DNA from: Typhlomys cinereus
Taxonomy: Eukaryota; Chordata; Mammalia; Rodentia; Platacanthomyidae
Direction: 5' to 3'
Assembly (NCBI GenBank): GCA_023101885.1
Contig: JALPQD010000016.1
Span: forward strand, 12,215,634 to 12,279,633
DNA: 64,000 nt
Within the stretch, counting starts at the first letter, position 1, and every line of letters begins with the position of its first letter. The notes under the pieces are model-generated. The model was not told where the DNA came from, did no database searches, and was given only the letters and a program-made list of their open reading frames with translations. This document shows positions 11,807 to 24,600 of the stretch, piece by piece. The translations under genes were made by a program, and so were the position numbers.

Positions 11807-14659
11807 GACACATAAACAAAACAAAACAAAAAAAACACCTGAGAACAATCAAGTTCAAGCAAAAAAAAAAAAAAAACAAAACAATGTGAATTCAAGAATT
11901 AGAAATAAGACAAAGTATACATTGTGCCAAGCGTTTAGATTACGAATCACATTTTATTAAAAGGTAAGTCAGGTATCTGAAGAAATGCCTTTATAAGTTT
12001 CATAGACCAAATTTGTTGTGAATGTTTTCCTTTGTTGCTGTTTTTCTTTAAAATGTGTTTATCTACCTTTTGGGCAAATAACTTATTGAGAGAGAATTCT
12101 CAAGGGAAACTCACAGAGAATTAAGTATGATAAGTTGAGCAAAGAACAAAAGGGAGCTGAATTGTCCCATCAGGAAAAGATTTTCTCCCATCTGGTCTCA
12201 CATGGGGCTTTAAGTGTGAATTATTCCGCAGTAGGGCCCCAAAAGTGCAAGGTGGAGCTGATAAATATCATGTCTGCCTGTCATGTCTGAGTCACTTTTC
12301 ATGAGCTGGAAGAAGTCAGCAGCTATTGCCCACATTTCCAGGTTCTCCCTATTGGCTGAAGGAAACCTTTCAAAGACACAGAGATGAAAGCCACCCAAAG
12401 CAGGAACACCAGTTCAAAGTGGGAAGTCAACATTAACTGCTTGTAAGCCTTAGTCAAGAATCTACATCGTTAAAACTTGAAGCTGAGGACAGCAAGTACC
12501 ATCATTGATGATCTGGCCTTCATTATCAAAATATAAAACCAACATAGGACACCCATGAAAATGCCATCTTGTTGCCTGGGCTGCTATGAACTGCATTGCA
12601 ATTTCTTAGCTATAGCCATCTTTACAAAGGTTTTCCATTAGCATTACTTCACTGGGTTTTCTAGTTCTTCAGCGACAGGACTTTGGTCCTTCTATTTCTA
12701 CTTGATAGGTCAGATTATACTTTCTGAAATTTTTTTGGTGCGACTGGCTTTGGATCTTTTCATAAGTAATCTGAATGAAAGACAAATAATTTTGCAGAAG
12801 ATATACAGTAGTCTAATGACATGAAATGAATGTGGATATATGCCATACTTTGAAATGATGGTATTTATCCTGAAACTGGATAATTTTTTTTAAAAAGACT
12901 GCATTTAAAGTGACATTTTTCAAAACAAAGTTTGCTACAGTGTTCATTTTACATTATGATACACATTTTAATTCATCTTCCACATTCATTAAAGTGATAA
13001 TTCCTTAATATGTTTTATAAAACAATTATGGAAATATTATCAAGTTCAAACATCTTCTAAAAACCTTTTAATTTAAAGAAAGAACCCAGTGGCCTCTGTA
13101 CTGATTATTCTATCCAACCAGGCACTTCACAATGACAAGTTCATACTCTTGGATGTGACATTTAAACCCTTTGACTGCCCTAAAACAAATTATTCATTAT
13201 TCACAAATCCAAAATAAAATAGCAAGGTCAGCAAAGTGCATCCCCCACATTTATAACCTGAGCAAGTCATTAAGCTTCTATAATTATCTCTGTCTGATCA
13301 GAAAGCAGCCTATCTTGCACCCAGCCCTGCTCTGGTCCTGTAGGTCATTATGTCCTTTTGCCATTTCTCCAGAAAATAAACAATCAGGAACTATGGCCCC
13401 ATTGAGGACGTGGGACCAAAAGAAAATACCAAATGGTCAAACATGATTAAGAAAAGGAGCAGGGTGAACTCCGGGCATCATTATGGAGCCAGTCTTTGTT
13501 CGCTTGAGTCTCTCTAGTTTCCTGTTTTTGAAAACAGCAATCAGCAAGACCTAATTCAGTGCAGCATTACTGACATAGGGTGGGGCTTCAGCTGTATCGA
13601 CTGGGGGACAAAAACATACAAGGATAACCTCGAGTGCTTCAGCTTCTGACAGGCATCCTTTATGGTAATACTCAACTTAAAATAGACTCAAAACTCCATA
13701 ACATTTATTGTAGGAAGTGTATTAATCAAGGTCTCTGAGGATCTCTTAGTGCAGTGTTCACATTTTCAAAATTCTTTCATATTGTCACCTACTGGCTTAT
13801 TTCTTGGTGTCCATTTTCTGTCTCTCTTATATCTCTGTTTCTCTGTGTCTCTGTCACTGTCTGTCTACCTCTCTCTCTCCCTCTCCCTCTCTCTGTCTTA
13901 CACACACACACACATGAAATCCTCATTTTCCCTTACAGTTTAATGTGGTACTAGTATAAATTGTGATAGACAAGAGAGCATTACTAAAAGGTTTAGACTT
14001 TAGAGCAGCAAATTTAAAACTGGATATTACATAAGAATATTGTAAACTCTGTCAGCCATTTTATTTTTAGAAATTCTACCTTATTGAGAAAAAAAAAACA
14101 AACAAGTCTGCATTTTCGTAGACTAATATTGATGAACATCTTCAAGACTGTTTAGAATTATCCCAAAGCATGGGGAGTTGACATTATTATTCCCATTCAG
14201 ACTAGTAAATATATAACTTAAATGAGTGTATACATGTTTTAATCAGTTGAATTTTCTCTACGTTATTAATTTACAAAAGGTCAAAATACTTGTAAGTGAT
14301 GGAGCCTGAATCTGAACTCAGAGCTCTCTGCCTTCAAACTGAAAATCCCCCTGAGTCAAAAAAAAAAAAACGTGGATCTTTATTTGGGTAGTAGTAGTAT
14401 ATTACCAGTAAAGAGCAGGCAATCAAGGGTACAATTTGTCAAATTTGCACAAATATACCCAAATACAGATTTTTTAAAACAGCAGTTCAGCTCAGTTTTT
14501 CCCACCCCAGTAAAGAGGAAGGATTAGGAGGAAATTGTATTTTTTAGCAACTGCAGTACCATATGCAAGGAAGTGGATATTACCATAGAATGCTGGTTCT
14601 AACGGTATTTATATGATGATTGTTTCTTAAATGCAGTCAGTGAAGGTATAAGGTTACTT
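11803..14659. other. Unique non-coding stretch with a CT-rich/CA patch
   Basis: No exon or RNA gene seen. A pyrimidine tract (tctctctccctctccc) with a short (CA)n run lies at 13840-13914. The rest is AT-rich; 12180-12430 and 13440-13660 are of more balanced composition with no repeat that I recognise. Confidence 0.45.
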
Positions 14660-15035
14660 TAAACTATTGCTGTGAGATAGCTTTCAAAGTCAATAAGGGG
14701 GAAAAAGGAGACTTATTCACCTTAGAGTTCCAGAGGGAAGACACAGAGCAGAGATGGCATGCCTGAAACTGGCAGGCAAGCTAAGTCACAGCAGACCTCC
14801 AGATGGCTGGAACATTCCTGGAGCATCTCATCTCTTGTACTCTGTATTCTGTTCTTTGGCTTTTATGTGGTTAATTACTGGGAGTTTCCTATGAGATCTA
14901 TGGAGGTTCCAATGCGATCTAGGGCTGGTCTTGTATTATCCAGATAATCTCTTCAGGTGGTCTCAACTGATCTTACCAGGTGTGCTCTCAGCCGATCATA
15001 GTCAAGTTAACACCCAGGCTTAAAACTATCACAGA
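14660..15035 (+). repeat. Old interspersed repeat, family not named (copy A)
   Basis: It begins about 'attgctgtgagatagctttcaaag' and ends 'catagtcaagttaacacccagg...aaaactatcac'. The same overall layout recurs at 42960-43330 and, less clearly, at 23232-23560: 'gacttatt' / 'gacttttatt' near the start, then 'ggtctt' or 'gggccttccc', then an ending of the kind 'caagttgacac'. This corresponds to a common rodent repeat, but I cannot assign its class from memory. Confidence 0.45.
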
Positions 15036-16055
15036 AGGCAACTGAGGCAAAGTTTGGTGATAAAAAGATCTTATAAATTTATTGATACTATTTACTTATT
15101 TTTGATTTTCTAGTTCACTCCCAATCGAACTGAGTTGTCCTTTGAGCCGTAAATTGATTACTAGCCCTAATCTGAGGACAAACTTCTTTACTTGTAAGAA
15201 ATTTGGTTTAGGATGTGGGTGACAGTGGGTGGTGTGATTCTGATATGTTCCAAATGACAATTTCTGAGGATTCTTCTCTCATAGCAAATCAAATGGTACT
15301 GGATCTGATATCACCAGATACAGAATTGGGAAGTTGAATGTGTAACAGCATTCAAGAACCTGTGCAAGTATTTCCCAGTAATGCTGGATGTCTGAGAAAG
15401 AACGGGTATATACTTAGATTATGCATTTACTGGTCTGAAATTACATCCACTAAGCTTTAGATTTTAATCCCTTTGGGCATAAGGATTTGCATTTCAGCAG
15501 CTTCCTGCATTTTCTGCCATATATGAAACTCTAAGTATTCTTAAGGTGGGGACAACAGCAGAGTGAAGGAGGAGAAAATTATCTTGAGCACAGGGATTTG
15601 GACATAATTTGAGGACATAACTGCTCTTTCTCTTTATAATTTCTCCATAAGTAATTTGATTTATTAGTTGCTTTATCTCATGAAGGATACAAACACTAAA
15701 TTAATGGCTTCCATCATTAAAAGACATATATACTCTATTAATACGGTTGCTAGGCAACACTGTAACAGCACAGCATTTAGAGTAACTTTACTGGAGTATA
15801 GGTTTACTAATTCTAAAATCTCAGAAATATGTAACAATGTATTTTATATTGAACATGTTTTCTATACTATGATTTATGATATTGATAGGTTATTATAGAC
15901 ACAAGCATTTTTCCAGATAAATGCTCAATGAATACAGGAACTATTATTGCTGATAATATAATTTTGCAAATATTTACTCAAAATGTAGCCCATTAGAAAT
16001 CTTCTTTCTTGAAATCTCATTTATTTGAGAGTAAGAGTAAGAATAGATGTGTATA
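15036..16055. other. Unique non-coding stretch
   Basis: AT-rich. A 76-codon frame at 15668-15898 has no recognisable domain. Nothing else is assignable. Confidence 0.4.
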
Positions 16056-16205
16056 TACCAAATCAAGTGTGTGGGGTCAGAGGACAACTTTCAGAAGTTG
16101 GTTCCCTCTTTCCACCTTGTGGGCTCTGAGAATCAAAGTCAGCTCTCCAGGTTTGCATACTTACCCCTTTATCCATTGAATCATCTCACCAACTGCACTG
16201 ATGAA
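16056..16205 (-). repeat. B3/B4-type rodent SINE fragment, minus strand
   Basis: The plus strand reads 'tgtgtggggtcagaggacaa', 'ttcagaagttggttccctc', 'ttccaccttgtgggctctga' and ends 'ccattgaatcatctcacc'. This is the antisense layout of the common rodent B3/B4 SINE (tRNA-like head at the right end). It is a diverged copy without an evident tail. Confidence 0.7.
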
Positions 16206-18861
16206 AATCTTAAGAACAGAATTAAAATGATACACCATTTATTCATGTAAAAGTAATGTAGAATAAAGTTATTGTTTTGAATATATGCTTTCCTATAATA
16301 TTCTGCCATATTATATTCTTATTCCTGAATTCAATATTTTATTTCAAAGTCCCTTTGGTTATAGTTTCAGAATACAGAGACAGGCATTTTATATTATTCC
16401 CAAAATCATATTTTTTCTTAAAAGCACATGATTCATTACAAAGTTCATAGATACAGCTAACTTTAAAAAAATGTTCAAATTCCATTTTATTTTCTTACAG
16501 CAGGTTTATCATGACAAATCAATATGTCTCTTGAGTGATTTTCATTTATGAAGATCACAACTGGACACATTTCCAAGGTGTAATATGTTTACCCAAGTGT
16601 GTGCCGTCAGTCATAGTGAAAGTAATGGTTCTGGAAAATGTCCCTGCTCAGTATGGGCCCATATGTTTCTAGAGAGCAACATGATGGCTGTTTGTCGGCT
16701 TATTTAAATGTCTTCCTTCTATTTACCATTTACCAGCTCGTAAATTATAAAGAAAGAATTGATACCTGCTAGACAAGCTATAGGTCTGCATTTTCAAATC
16801 TTTTTATGTCATAAGCTATAAGGAAGATTAATCTAATGACATTCCTCTGTTTAAAGATGTCCCAGCACGTTGGGTGTTTAGTTTAAGAAATTCTGACTTT
16901 ATGATAGACTCAATAATAGAAGACCTCTATGGCGGAGGACCACGTGGTCTGGCTGGCCTGCTCAGCTGCCTGGAGTCTTGGTCAGCCATTTTCAAAAGGA
17001 GCAATAGGTAGGTAGGAAGACAGCATTACATGTGAAGGACTCTGAAAACATGGATTTCTTTCTGTTTTTTTTTTCATGTTTTAAGTACTTTGGAACCAAT
17101 TTTAAAGTAGTAATGACAGATATACTTTGTGAATTATGCTCTAATTCCTGGTACAGCTGGGCCCACGAAAGTGTGTTTAGTGGTTTCAAGCACAGGGTTT
17201 GGAGTTTGGCTCAGTCAGCTACAAGCTGCACAAGTAGCTAAAATTCTCTCATTTCCTCTATTTCTTCTTCTGGCAGATATGATCAAGCTGACTAATTTGC
17301 AAGTAAATTAGAATCTATTGAGTACTGCCTAACTACAAAGGGACAGTTATAACTGGCAAGGCAATGGAACTCCTTTATTCTGGTATTGTAATGGAATCGA
17401 TTCTAGAAATGACATGATTTGTGCACCTGAATGTCTTATCGTTCTGTCAGCATCGCTCACATCTATTTACAGCCTTCAGTCAGGAAGCAAGTTGAGGATA
17501 GTGACCCTGCCTTGGTGCTGTTAGTTTTCCTACCGCTTGAAGGATAGATACCTAATTGTTGGCATCATGGTGCAAGATCACAATTTGATGTCTTTCTAGT
17601 GATACTGTTGTTATTAGAACATTGTCCTAAAATGAGCTATTTCTAGCTAGCAAAGGTGTGTGAGTGAGAGAGAGAGAAAGAGGATTCTTTAAGGGAGAAA
17701 ATGAGATTTATAAAGAAGCCATACCTCCATACACCTTAGTTCACCTTAATATAGTACTCATTTAACTGTATCCCATAAACATAATTAGCATTGGGTGTTC
17801 CCAGAAACCTTTCTTTTCTTCCAAATAGTATGTCAATCCTTTGATAAAATATACTAAAAAAAAAATTAGGGAACACTTGCATCAGAACCAGAGCACATGA
17901 GAAATGGAATGTACACAAATAATGTCACATTGCTCCATCACTTCAGAGATACGGATGTTGTGCTTTAATTATATTTAGATAGTGCCCAAACTAGAGGCCA
18001 CTGATGGCAGGAAAAACCTAGTTCTGAGGCCACATCCACAGACTTTGCATCTTTCTTCCTTTCCCCATCCCTCCCTAATTCTAGAAGCACCATTATCTTC
18101 CTCTGTTTTTGTTTGTTTATGTTTTTTTGGAACTTCCATTTCAAAGAGCAAAGCAGCTGAGACCGAACCATGAAGCACTGGTTATGGAGTAGATACATCC
18201 CTATTATTTCTCAGAATTCCATTAACTTAAAAAAAAAAAAAAGGTTCTTTGATTTGGACAGTTACCCATGAAATGCCAGCTTTCACGTGGCTTATCTGGT
18301 GCTGATTTGCTAAGTCGGCAACAAGCACCTCAGACAGCAGTCCAGGGTTGTAATTCTCAGCTGGGGCTGAGTCTCTTCCTCCTGTGGCAAGTGGTTAAGG
18401 CTCTCACCTGGAGAGCGCCCAGGTGAACATCTGCAGTATCTTGTCACAGATGAGGGGCCTTCTCTCCCACTGTTCTCATTGCAACTTCATAGCAAGAGGC
18501 GAAGCTGTGTATTTCACAGCCACATGACAAGAATACTTGCAGCCTTGAGCCAGTAGAAGAGCACTTTGTTTCATTTTCCCCATCTTTACCCATTGGATTT
18601 TACAAATATGTTCAGGTCTGTATGAATGTTCAGGTGGAGGTGTCCTTCACATAATCAAAAATGGCTTGGTATACTTAAGTGAATCTTTAACTCAGAAAAC
18701 AAAAACTCTACCTCCCTTCAAATCTTAATAGATATTATGCTGGGTGAGGAGACAGAAGCAAGATTTGCAAACTGGTTTCCTCACCCACAAAAGGAAATTG
18801 ATGCTCTTATGAAACTCAGAGTCATGTTTGGGTATGTGACTAGGTTTTCTTAATAACTCAT
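16206..18861. other. Unique non-coding stretch
   Basis: No gene recognised. There is a short GA-rich tract at 17662-17684 and a poly(A) run at 18227-18242. The part at 18265-18560 is more GC-rich than its surroundings and not obviously repetitive. Frames of 60-77 codons on both strands look like chance. Confidence 0.45.
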
Positions 18862-19198
18862 TGCAGACTCATTTCTTTTTTTTTAATATATTTGCACATT
18901 TTTTATTATTTATTCACTTGTGCAGTGTATGCGTGTGTGCACATGTGTATGTATGTGTGTGTGTGTGTGTGTAGAACCACGGATGAATTCGGGAACCACC
19001 ATAGACACCTCCATCTCCTCCTTGTTTACTCTGCCCCAGATTCACAGGCTCCGCCCTACCAGGACCAGAAACGCAGGCCACCTCCTCTTCCGCCCGGCAT
19101 CTATACATGGGGTCTAGGATCCGAACTCAGGACCTTCTGCCTGCAAGGCAGAGGCTTAATCCCTGAGCCACCTCTCCAGCCCCTGCAGACTCATTTCT
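18862..19198 (-). mobile_element. tRNA-derived SINE (young subfamily), minus strand, 15-bp TSD
   Basis: The body is 18877-19183 between two copies of tgcagactcatttct (18862-18876 and 19184-19198). The plus strand reads poly(T)/A-rich tail, ttattatttattcacttg, (TG)n, the GC-rich body, and the antisense head ending ctctccagcccc. The perfect TSD and high similarity to the copies at 8746, 11133 and 61346 indicate a recent L1-driven insertion. Confidence 0.88.
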
Positions 19199-21155
19199 AC
19201 GTGCATACTAACAGTAAATTTAGCAGGTGGAGGATATGAAGCCTTGAAAAAAAGTATGTTAAAGTATTACAGTTATTTTGTAAAAGTTTACCCAAAATGA
19301 TGCTGTATATTAGAAAAAAATCTCGGCCTTATAAACACTTGGAATTTTCTTGCAAGATAAGCAAATGCCTTACAGTATAACAAACACAATTAATATTCAA
19401 AGTTAAAGCCCCAAAGCAATTGAATATTTGAAAGTCTTCAGCATAAAAGACAGTTATTCCAAGGATGTTAACTCTTTCCTCTTCGTCAGCTGCTGCATCA
19501 GTCCTTTTGCACAGAATAATGGAGGGCAGACCATCTCTTCATAACTCTCTTCATCCTGGTCTTGCTTCCCTGAGTTCAGGCCCTTGGCCCACGAGTAGGT
19601 TCTGTTTTCAGACTGACTTCATTGTCTCAATACTATTTCCTATTTTCAGCGCATAAAATAATGTTTTCTTACTTTTCAGTAATGTTCAAACTATCTTATA
19701 ATGGCTCAAAAGAGTCTACACATGTCTATAATCCATTCTAAAAGGTTAGAATTTAGTATGCATTCAAACTCTTGAGTATTTTCTTAGTTATTCATGTCTG
19801 CACTTGCATATTCATGCCTTTTATTTCAGTCAAATATCTTTTCATGGATCAAAGCGTTTATTGAACATCTGTGTTCTTCTGACTTGTCACCTGACAATTT
19901 GTGATACCTTTAAGCCAAGGTGTACATATCTACAATGGGGATTAGTGTTGACCAATAACACATACCTGCTGGGTGCAATTATGACATCTTCATAAAATAT
20001 GTTTATTGTATATACTTCATATAACTCACTCTAATCAATGTAGTTGTTTTGCTATAATTCAGCAGAATACTGCTCTTTTTAAAAATAGCATTTTTTATAT
20101 TGACAACTTTTTAACAATGTACTTATTACAAATAAGGTAGCTCATAAAATTTCCAAATAAATGGAATATGGCATATGGTAGCAATAGCTTTGTGTATGCT
20201 GATTCTGACTTAATTTTACCATATATATGTTATCAACCTTAACAATTATTTAAGGACCCATAACCAGCCATTAAAATAGCTTTATTGTTATCTAATTATA
20301 AAATTAGAATGATTAAAATACAACAAACAAATACATATACTAGTGCTGGACCAAAAAGAAGAATTACAAAGCCACAGACCACTGGTACAAGCAATAAGGT
20401 TGTTCCCAATTAAGAATACAAAGGAATTACTATAAAAATCAAGAAATAGTAAAGTGGCTATTGACTGAAAAAAAAATTGCACGTAGATTCCAGATGCTCC
20501 ACTGGTGATAGTTTGTTGATGCAGATTGGCTCTTTTGAAGTTCTAACCTTTCTTTCCTTGAAACTTTTCAAATATAGAAAAGGACATAAAATAAATTTAC
20601 TGTAGATTTATGTTCAGGAGTAATCTAAGCTAACTGAGGATACAGAATTGAACATGTTAGGCCAGTTTGGAGAGACGTGTCCCTTCTTCCTTCCTATCCT
20701 AGTAATCTCCACTACAATAGCAAGCAAAGGATTTCTCATCCCTGCTAAATATTTATGCTAGTTTCCCTTCCCATTGCTGAGTAAATGCATTTATAAACAG
20801 TCTTTTTGGGGGAAACGGGAAGATTCATTCATGTTCACAATCTCCAGATGCATCATCGGGATGGCAGCAGAGCTCACATCAGCATCAGGACCAGAAATTT
20901 TGAGCTTATTCACCTGTCCAAAGAATGATCCTACCTGCCTTGGGCTTGGGTGTCCCACATTTCTTAAACAATCTCCCCACGGGCTTCCTCAGGGTTTCTG
21001 CTCACTAAATAAATTTTCACAGGCGTGCCTAGAGGCTCAGTTCTCAGTAAGTGGACACCTGTATCTAAGTGATCCAGTCCCGATCTGTACAAAGCAGAGC
21101 GACATCTCTCTCATCACACAGTATGTTGCAATGGAAGCGCACTGTAAAATGGTTT
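19199..21155. other. Unique non-coding stretch
   Basis: AT-rich. A 127-codon frame at 20774-21157 has no recognisable domain, no supporting splice or composition signal, and runs into the next SINE's flank. I treat it as chance. Confidence 0.45.
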
Positions 21156-21427
21156 AAAGTGGGCAGCATGGGGCTGAAGAGATGGCTCAGGTGTGTAGAT
21201 TCTGCCTTGAAAGCATACAGAGGTGGGTTTGGATCCAAGATCCCATGTAAAATGCCAAGCAGAAATAATGGTGGCCTGCACTCCCAGCCATGGAAGATAG
21301 AGTCTGGAAAATCCCAGACAGGAAGCAAAAAGGAAGTAGAAACAATACAGGATGATTCCTGGTCATCTTTAAGCCTCTCCAGACACTCACAGTACCCTCC
21401 GGTACACATAGATACACACACACACAC

Positions 21428-21465
<38 letters not shown>

Positions 21466-21499
21466 ACACACACACATAATATAAATAAAGTGGGTGGCA
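21156..21499 (+). mobile_element. tRNA-derived SINE (older subfamily), plus strand
   Basis: The body is 21170-21486: 'ggggctgaagagatggctcagg' head, 'gtttggatcc' box-B-like site, 'atgccaagcagaaataatggtggcctgcact' body, 'gtagaaacaatacaggatgattcctgg', then a (CA)n run and 'ataatataaataaag'. An imperfect TSD of 13 bp (aaagtgggcagca at 21156-21168; aaagtgggtggca at 21487-21499) brackets it. It shares the body order of the young copies but is more diverged. Confidence 0.8.
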
Positions 21500-22897
21500 C
21501 GAGTGTAGAAGTGGCCATCACTTCTGTGTTTTCAGGAATTCCTTAGAGATTTTGTTAGGCTCTGTAGTGTCCTCTGACTGACGCTTTGTGGGGATGGCTG
21601 GGATTCTCTAATGTTGCTACTGTATTACATTAGCACTTTTTTGACGGACAAAGTCCCATTGCTACTTGTTTGCTTTAGAAGGTCAACTCTGGCAGGCAAA
21701 CTTTGAAACGAGATGCACACAGAACATTTTAGGGTGCATTTTCACACTTCCTCTTAAATTTAGCCAGGATTGGGAAAAAGAAATCAGACTTGAACGCTAA
21801 AGTAGAAAAGGAGTCATCCTGTGGGACTATCTGGAATAAAGACAGTTCAACAGAGAGATTTTAAATTAAACCAAAGAGAACAAGTTCTTGGTTTACCTGG
21901 CTTGCTGGTGAAGAGATGTGGGACGATCTATAGAAAGACTTCAGTGTGGAGATGTTGTCCTCTTTTTGGAGAAGGGGTTGGCTTCCTGCAGCTTAGAAAG
22001 ATCTTCAAAAGAGACTCAGATGTAGTCATCCATTGGCCACAAACTGTTTTCTTGTTGGGATTCATGCTTTCAAGAAGACAATCTTCACCTGCTAGGATTA
22101 GTGCTTTCAAGAAAGCAGTAAAACCAGAGCACATTCAGAATATTCTCAGGTTTGATTTGAATCCCCCAGAACATGGCCCTTTGGGCAGAGGTAAAGATGT
22201 ATTTTCAAAACTAAGAGAAGAATCATGCATCAACTTTGAATAATTGCCGACTCACCAATATCAGGGCGAGGGACCTGTTTACATCTCAGAATGTCAAAGA
22301 ATTTCAGTTAGTTAATTATGCTGCAGGTGGCCAGATGTCTCCAGGAGTAGGTATTTGCAGATGCAAATTGTGAATTTTGCATGTGTGAAGGTAAATAGCT
22401 AAAATGATTATTAAGGCACAGTAGAAAAATGAAATGATACATGGAATGTAAATGCTCATCCACAAAAGGCAAGGAGGCACTGTGTGCTTGTGAACTTTGA
22501 CCTCTTCTAGACAAATGTCACTCCATGTCCTTGCTCTGCTTTTTATTTATAATGATGCAGGGTTTTGGAACTCAGCCTCTTTACCTTGCAAAAGGCATCC
22601 ACTTGCCTGGGTCTCAAGGTTAATACTTTATAAATGACCACTTCCAGACAGGCTTTTTTTTTTTTTGGCAACAGGACCAAGGTGCATGTCATGTGACACC
22701 AACACTCCCATTTTCTTTTTTGTCTTATTTCAGATAATATTAAACAAATTTGATTTCCTTTGTAAGATCAAGTGCCTTGCATTGTTCAGTAAGGATGTGG
22801 TGAGTTTTCTCATAATCTGTTCAAGACTGTTCTTTGTCTAGGGCTTAGTACATCCAACTTGTACAGGACTAATTTAATTTAAAATTCATGTGACTTG
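21500..22897. other. Unique non-coding stretch
   Basis: A 140-codon open frame lies at 21821-22243 on the plus strand. It has no domain I recognise, no signal peptide and no clear initiation context. A frame of that length is possible by chance in locally GC-richer DNA. I do not call it a gene. Confidence 0.45.
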
Positions 22898-23174
22898 GGA
22901 CTGGAGTGACGGCTCAGGGTTCAAGGCTCTACCTTGTAAGTACAAGGACCTGAATTCAGATCCCAGAACCCACATAAAAACACCAGGTATAAATGATGGT
23001 GGCTTGTACATCTGGCCCTGGAAGATGGAGCCTGGAAAACCAAACAAAGCAAAAAAGGAGATAAAACAATCCCAGATGATTCCCAAATTCATCCTTGGTG
23101 CCCCACAGGCGTGTATAGTGTCCTCTGATAAATACAGACATACAAAGATAGGCATACAAAGATAGACAAGCAGA

Positions 23175-23207
<33 letters not shown>

Positions 23208-23215
23208 ACAAGAAA
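22898..23215 (+). mobile_element. tRNA-derived SINE (older subfamily), plus strand
   Basis: It starts 'gggactggagtgacggctcagg', then 'acctgaattcagatcccag' (box B), 'accaggtataaatgatggtggc', 'ctggccctggaagatggagcc', 'caatcccagatgattcccaa', 'gccccacaggcgtgtatagtg', and ends in a (CA)n run at 23175-23200. The order matches the copies at 21170 and 35048. Confidence 0.78.
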
Positions 23216-23231
23216 ACAATCTGTGTGCCTT

Positions 23232-23560
23232 TGTGCCATATTGCTGGGACGAATACATGATCCAAATAACTGAGGAAAACAAAGGGACTTTTATTCCTGA
23301 TTTCATTTCAGGGTACAGTTGATCATGGCGGCAGGGCACTTACCAGCAGAATCCAAGAGAACCAACCACACCATATCCACAGTAAGAAAAAGAGCAAGCA
23401 AGGAGCAATGTTGCTTTCTAGCCTGCCGGCCAACTAGAGCACTCTCTATCTTGTACACCTGCCCAGGGAATGCTCGCAACTGCTGTAACGTGGGCCTTCC
23501 CATGCCAATTAGATCTTCTCCCACATCCAACCTCAGAGGCTCACCTTAAATGGACCATTC
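23232..23560 (+). repeat. Old interspersed repeat, family not named (copy B)
   Basis: 'gggacttttattcctg', 'cagttgatcatggcggcagg', 'gggccttcccatgcc' and 'aattagatcttctcccaca' are phrases of a common rodent interspersed repeat that also seems to be present at 14660-15035 and 42960-43330. The class is uncertain. The two overlapping frames of about 75 codons here are on opposite strands and are not genes. Confidence 0.45.
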
Positions 23561-23647
23561 TTCTTAGTTGCTCCTAAGAATTCTCTTCAGAAGTATCAAG
23601 TTCGTATCTTAAACCGCCACATCACACTAATTTGTAGTCCTGCACAG

Positions 23648-23830
23648 TGCATTTTTCTTTTTTTAAAATTATTTATTTATTTATTTATTTTCCTAATCAT
23701 ACAAGCTTAACAAGCCTTCCTTTCACTCCCTCCCTCACTTTCTCCCAGTGCCCCTCTCTTCTCCCACCCCCAATCCCCAGAGCATCCTTTAGTATCATGT
23801 CACATTTCCCCATAGTATATTTTTCAATCA
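23648..23830 (-). mobile_element. L1 3' UTR fragment, minus strand
   Basis: 'tttcctaatcatacaagcttaacaag' followed by a C-rich, purine-poor plus strand and 'caatccccagagcatccttt' parallels the antisense L1 3' UTR starts at 2640, 43500 and 57605 in this window. A T/ATTT-rich run (23656-23690) marks the antisense poly(A) end. The fragment is short and 5'-truncated. Confidence 0.65.
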
Positions 23831-24224
23831 CAGGCACATGTATTTCTGTACATTAAATTAATCCATTCATATGTTATTGCCATTGCTCTCCCACTCTTAT
23901 CAAATGTGCTTTCCTTCTTGTCTTCTGTGTCATTCATACATCCAGTCACACATTCATTCATTCATCTCCTCATTCATTGAAAATATATTCAGTGTATGCA
24001 GATTCCTCCCAGGCAATCAGCTGACTTTAGAATCACAAAAACTGAGTGAGATGTGACTCTCATCATTGTATTCATGGGAAGCTGACTTCCTCACCAAATA
24101 TATTTAACCTGGGCTTCAAACTTTCATTTAGCTGTATGTTTAGTTGGTGACAAAAAGTACATTGCAGCAGAAGAGGGACATTCTTAATAACTTAATAATA
24201 TTCAAACATATTATGTTTCAGACT
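23831..24224. other. Unique non-coding stretch
   Basis: No feature seen beyond a short (cattcatt)n patch near 23950-23970. Confidence 0.35.
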
Positions 24225-24600
24225 GGGGAGATGACTCAATGGTAAATGTCTTTACTTTGCAAAAAAAAACCCTAAAAAAACTGAGTTCTTACTCCAGATA
24301 CAATCTAAAGTACAGTGTAGGTGTGGTGGTAATATGTAATTCTACCTCTGCAAAACAGAGCCTGGGAATCCTTAGAGCAAACTGACTAGTTACATTAACC
24401 CTACTCTGCTCTGAGTTTAATTAGAGACAGAGGCTCACGACAATAAGGTAGAAGAGCAATTGAGGATGATTACCAATATTACCCTTGGGCCTCCACAGGC
24501 ACACATTCTCAAGTGCACTTGAGTTTGTATCCCACCCAATCATTAGTATCCATGCACACAAGCACACATGCTCACCATATACATGTATATATGAAAAAAA
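24225..24600 (+). repeat. B3/B4-type SINE, old copy, plus strand
   Basis: 'gactggggagatgactcaatgg' head, 'gtgtaggtgtggtggtaat', 'gagcctgggaatcc', 'agagacagaggctcacg', 'aggtagaagagcaattgaggatgat', 'ttgggcctccacaggcacaca', then an A-rich end. This is the longer rodent SINE layout from which the local SINE family appears to derive: its tail half parallels the body of the copies at 21170, 22898 and 35048. Confidence 0.65.

Noticed and set aside
20774..21157. 127-codon frame with several cysteines
   Set aside because: No recognisable domain, no nearby splice signals or promoter, and it reaches into the flank of a SINE.
21065..21479. Paired 136-codon frames on opposite strands
   Set aside because: Both lie in the SINE and its (CA)n tail; Cys/Val and His/Thr repeats are diagnostic of microsatellite translation.
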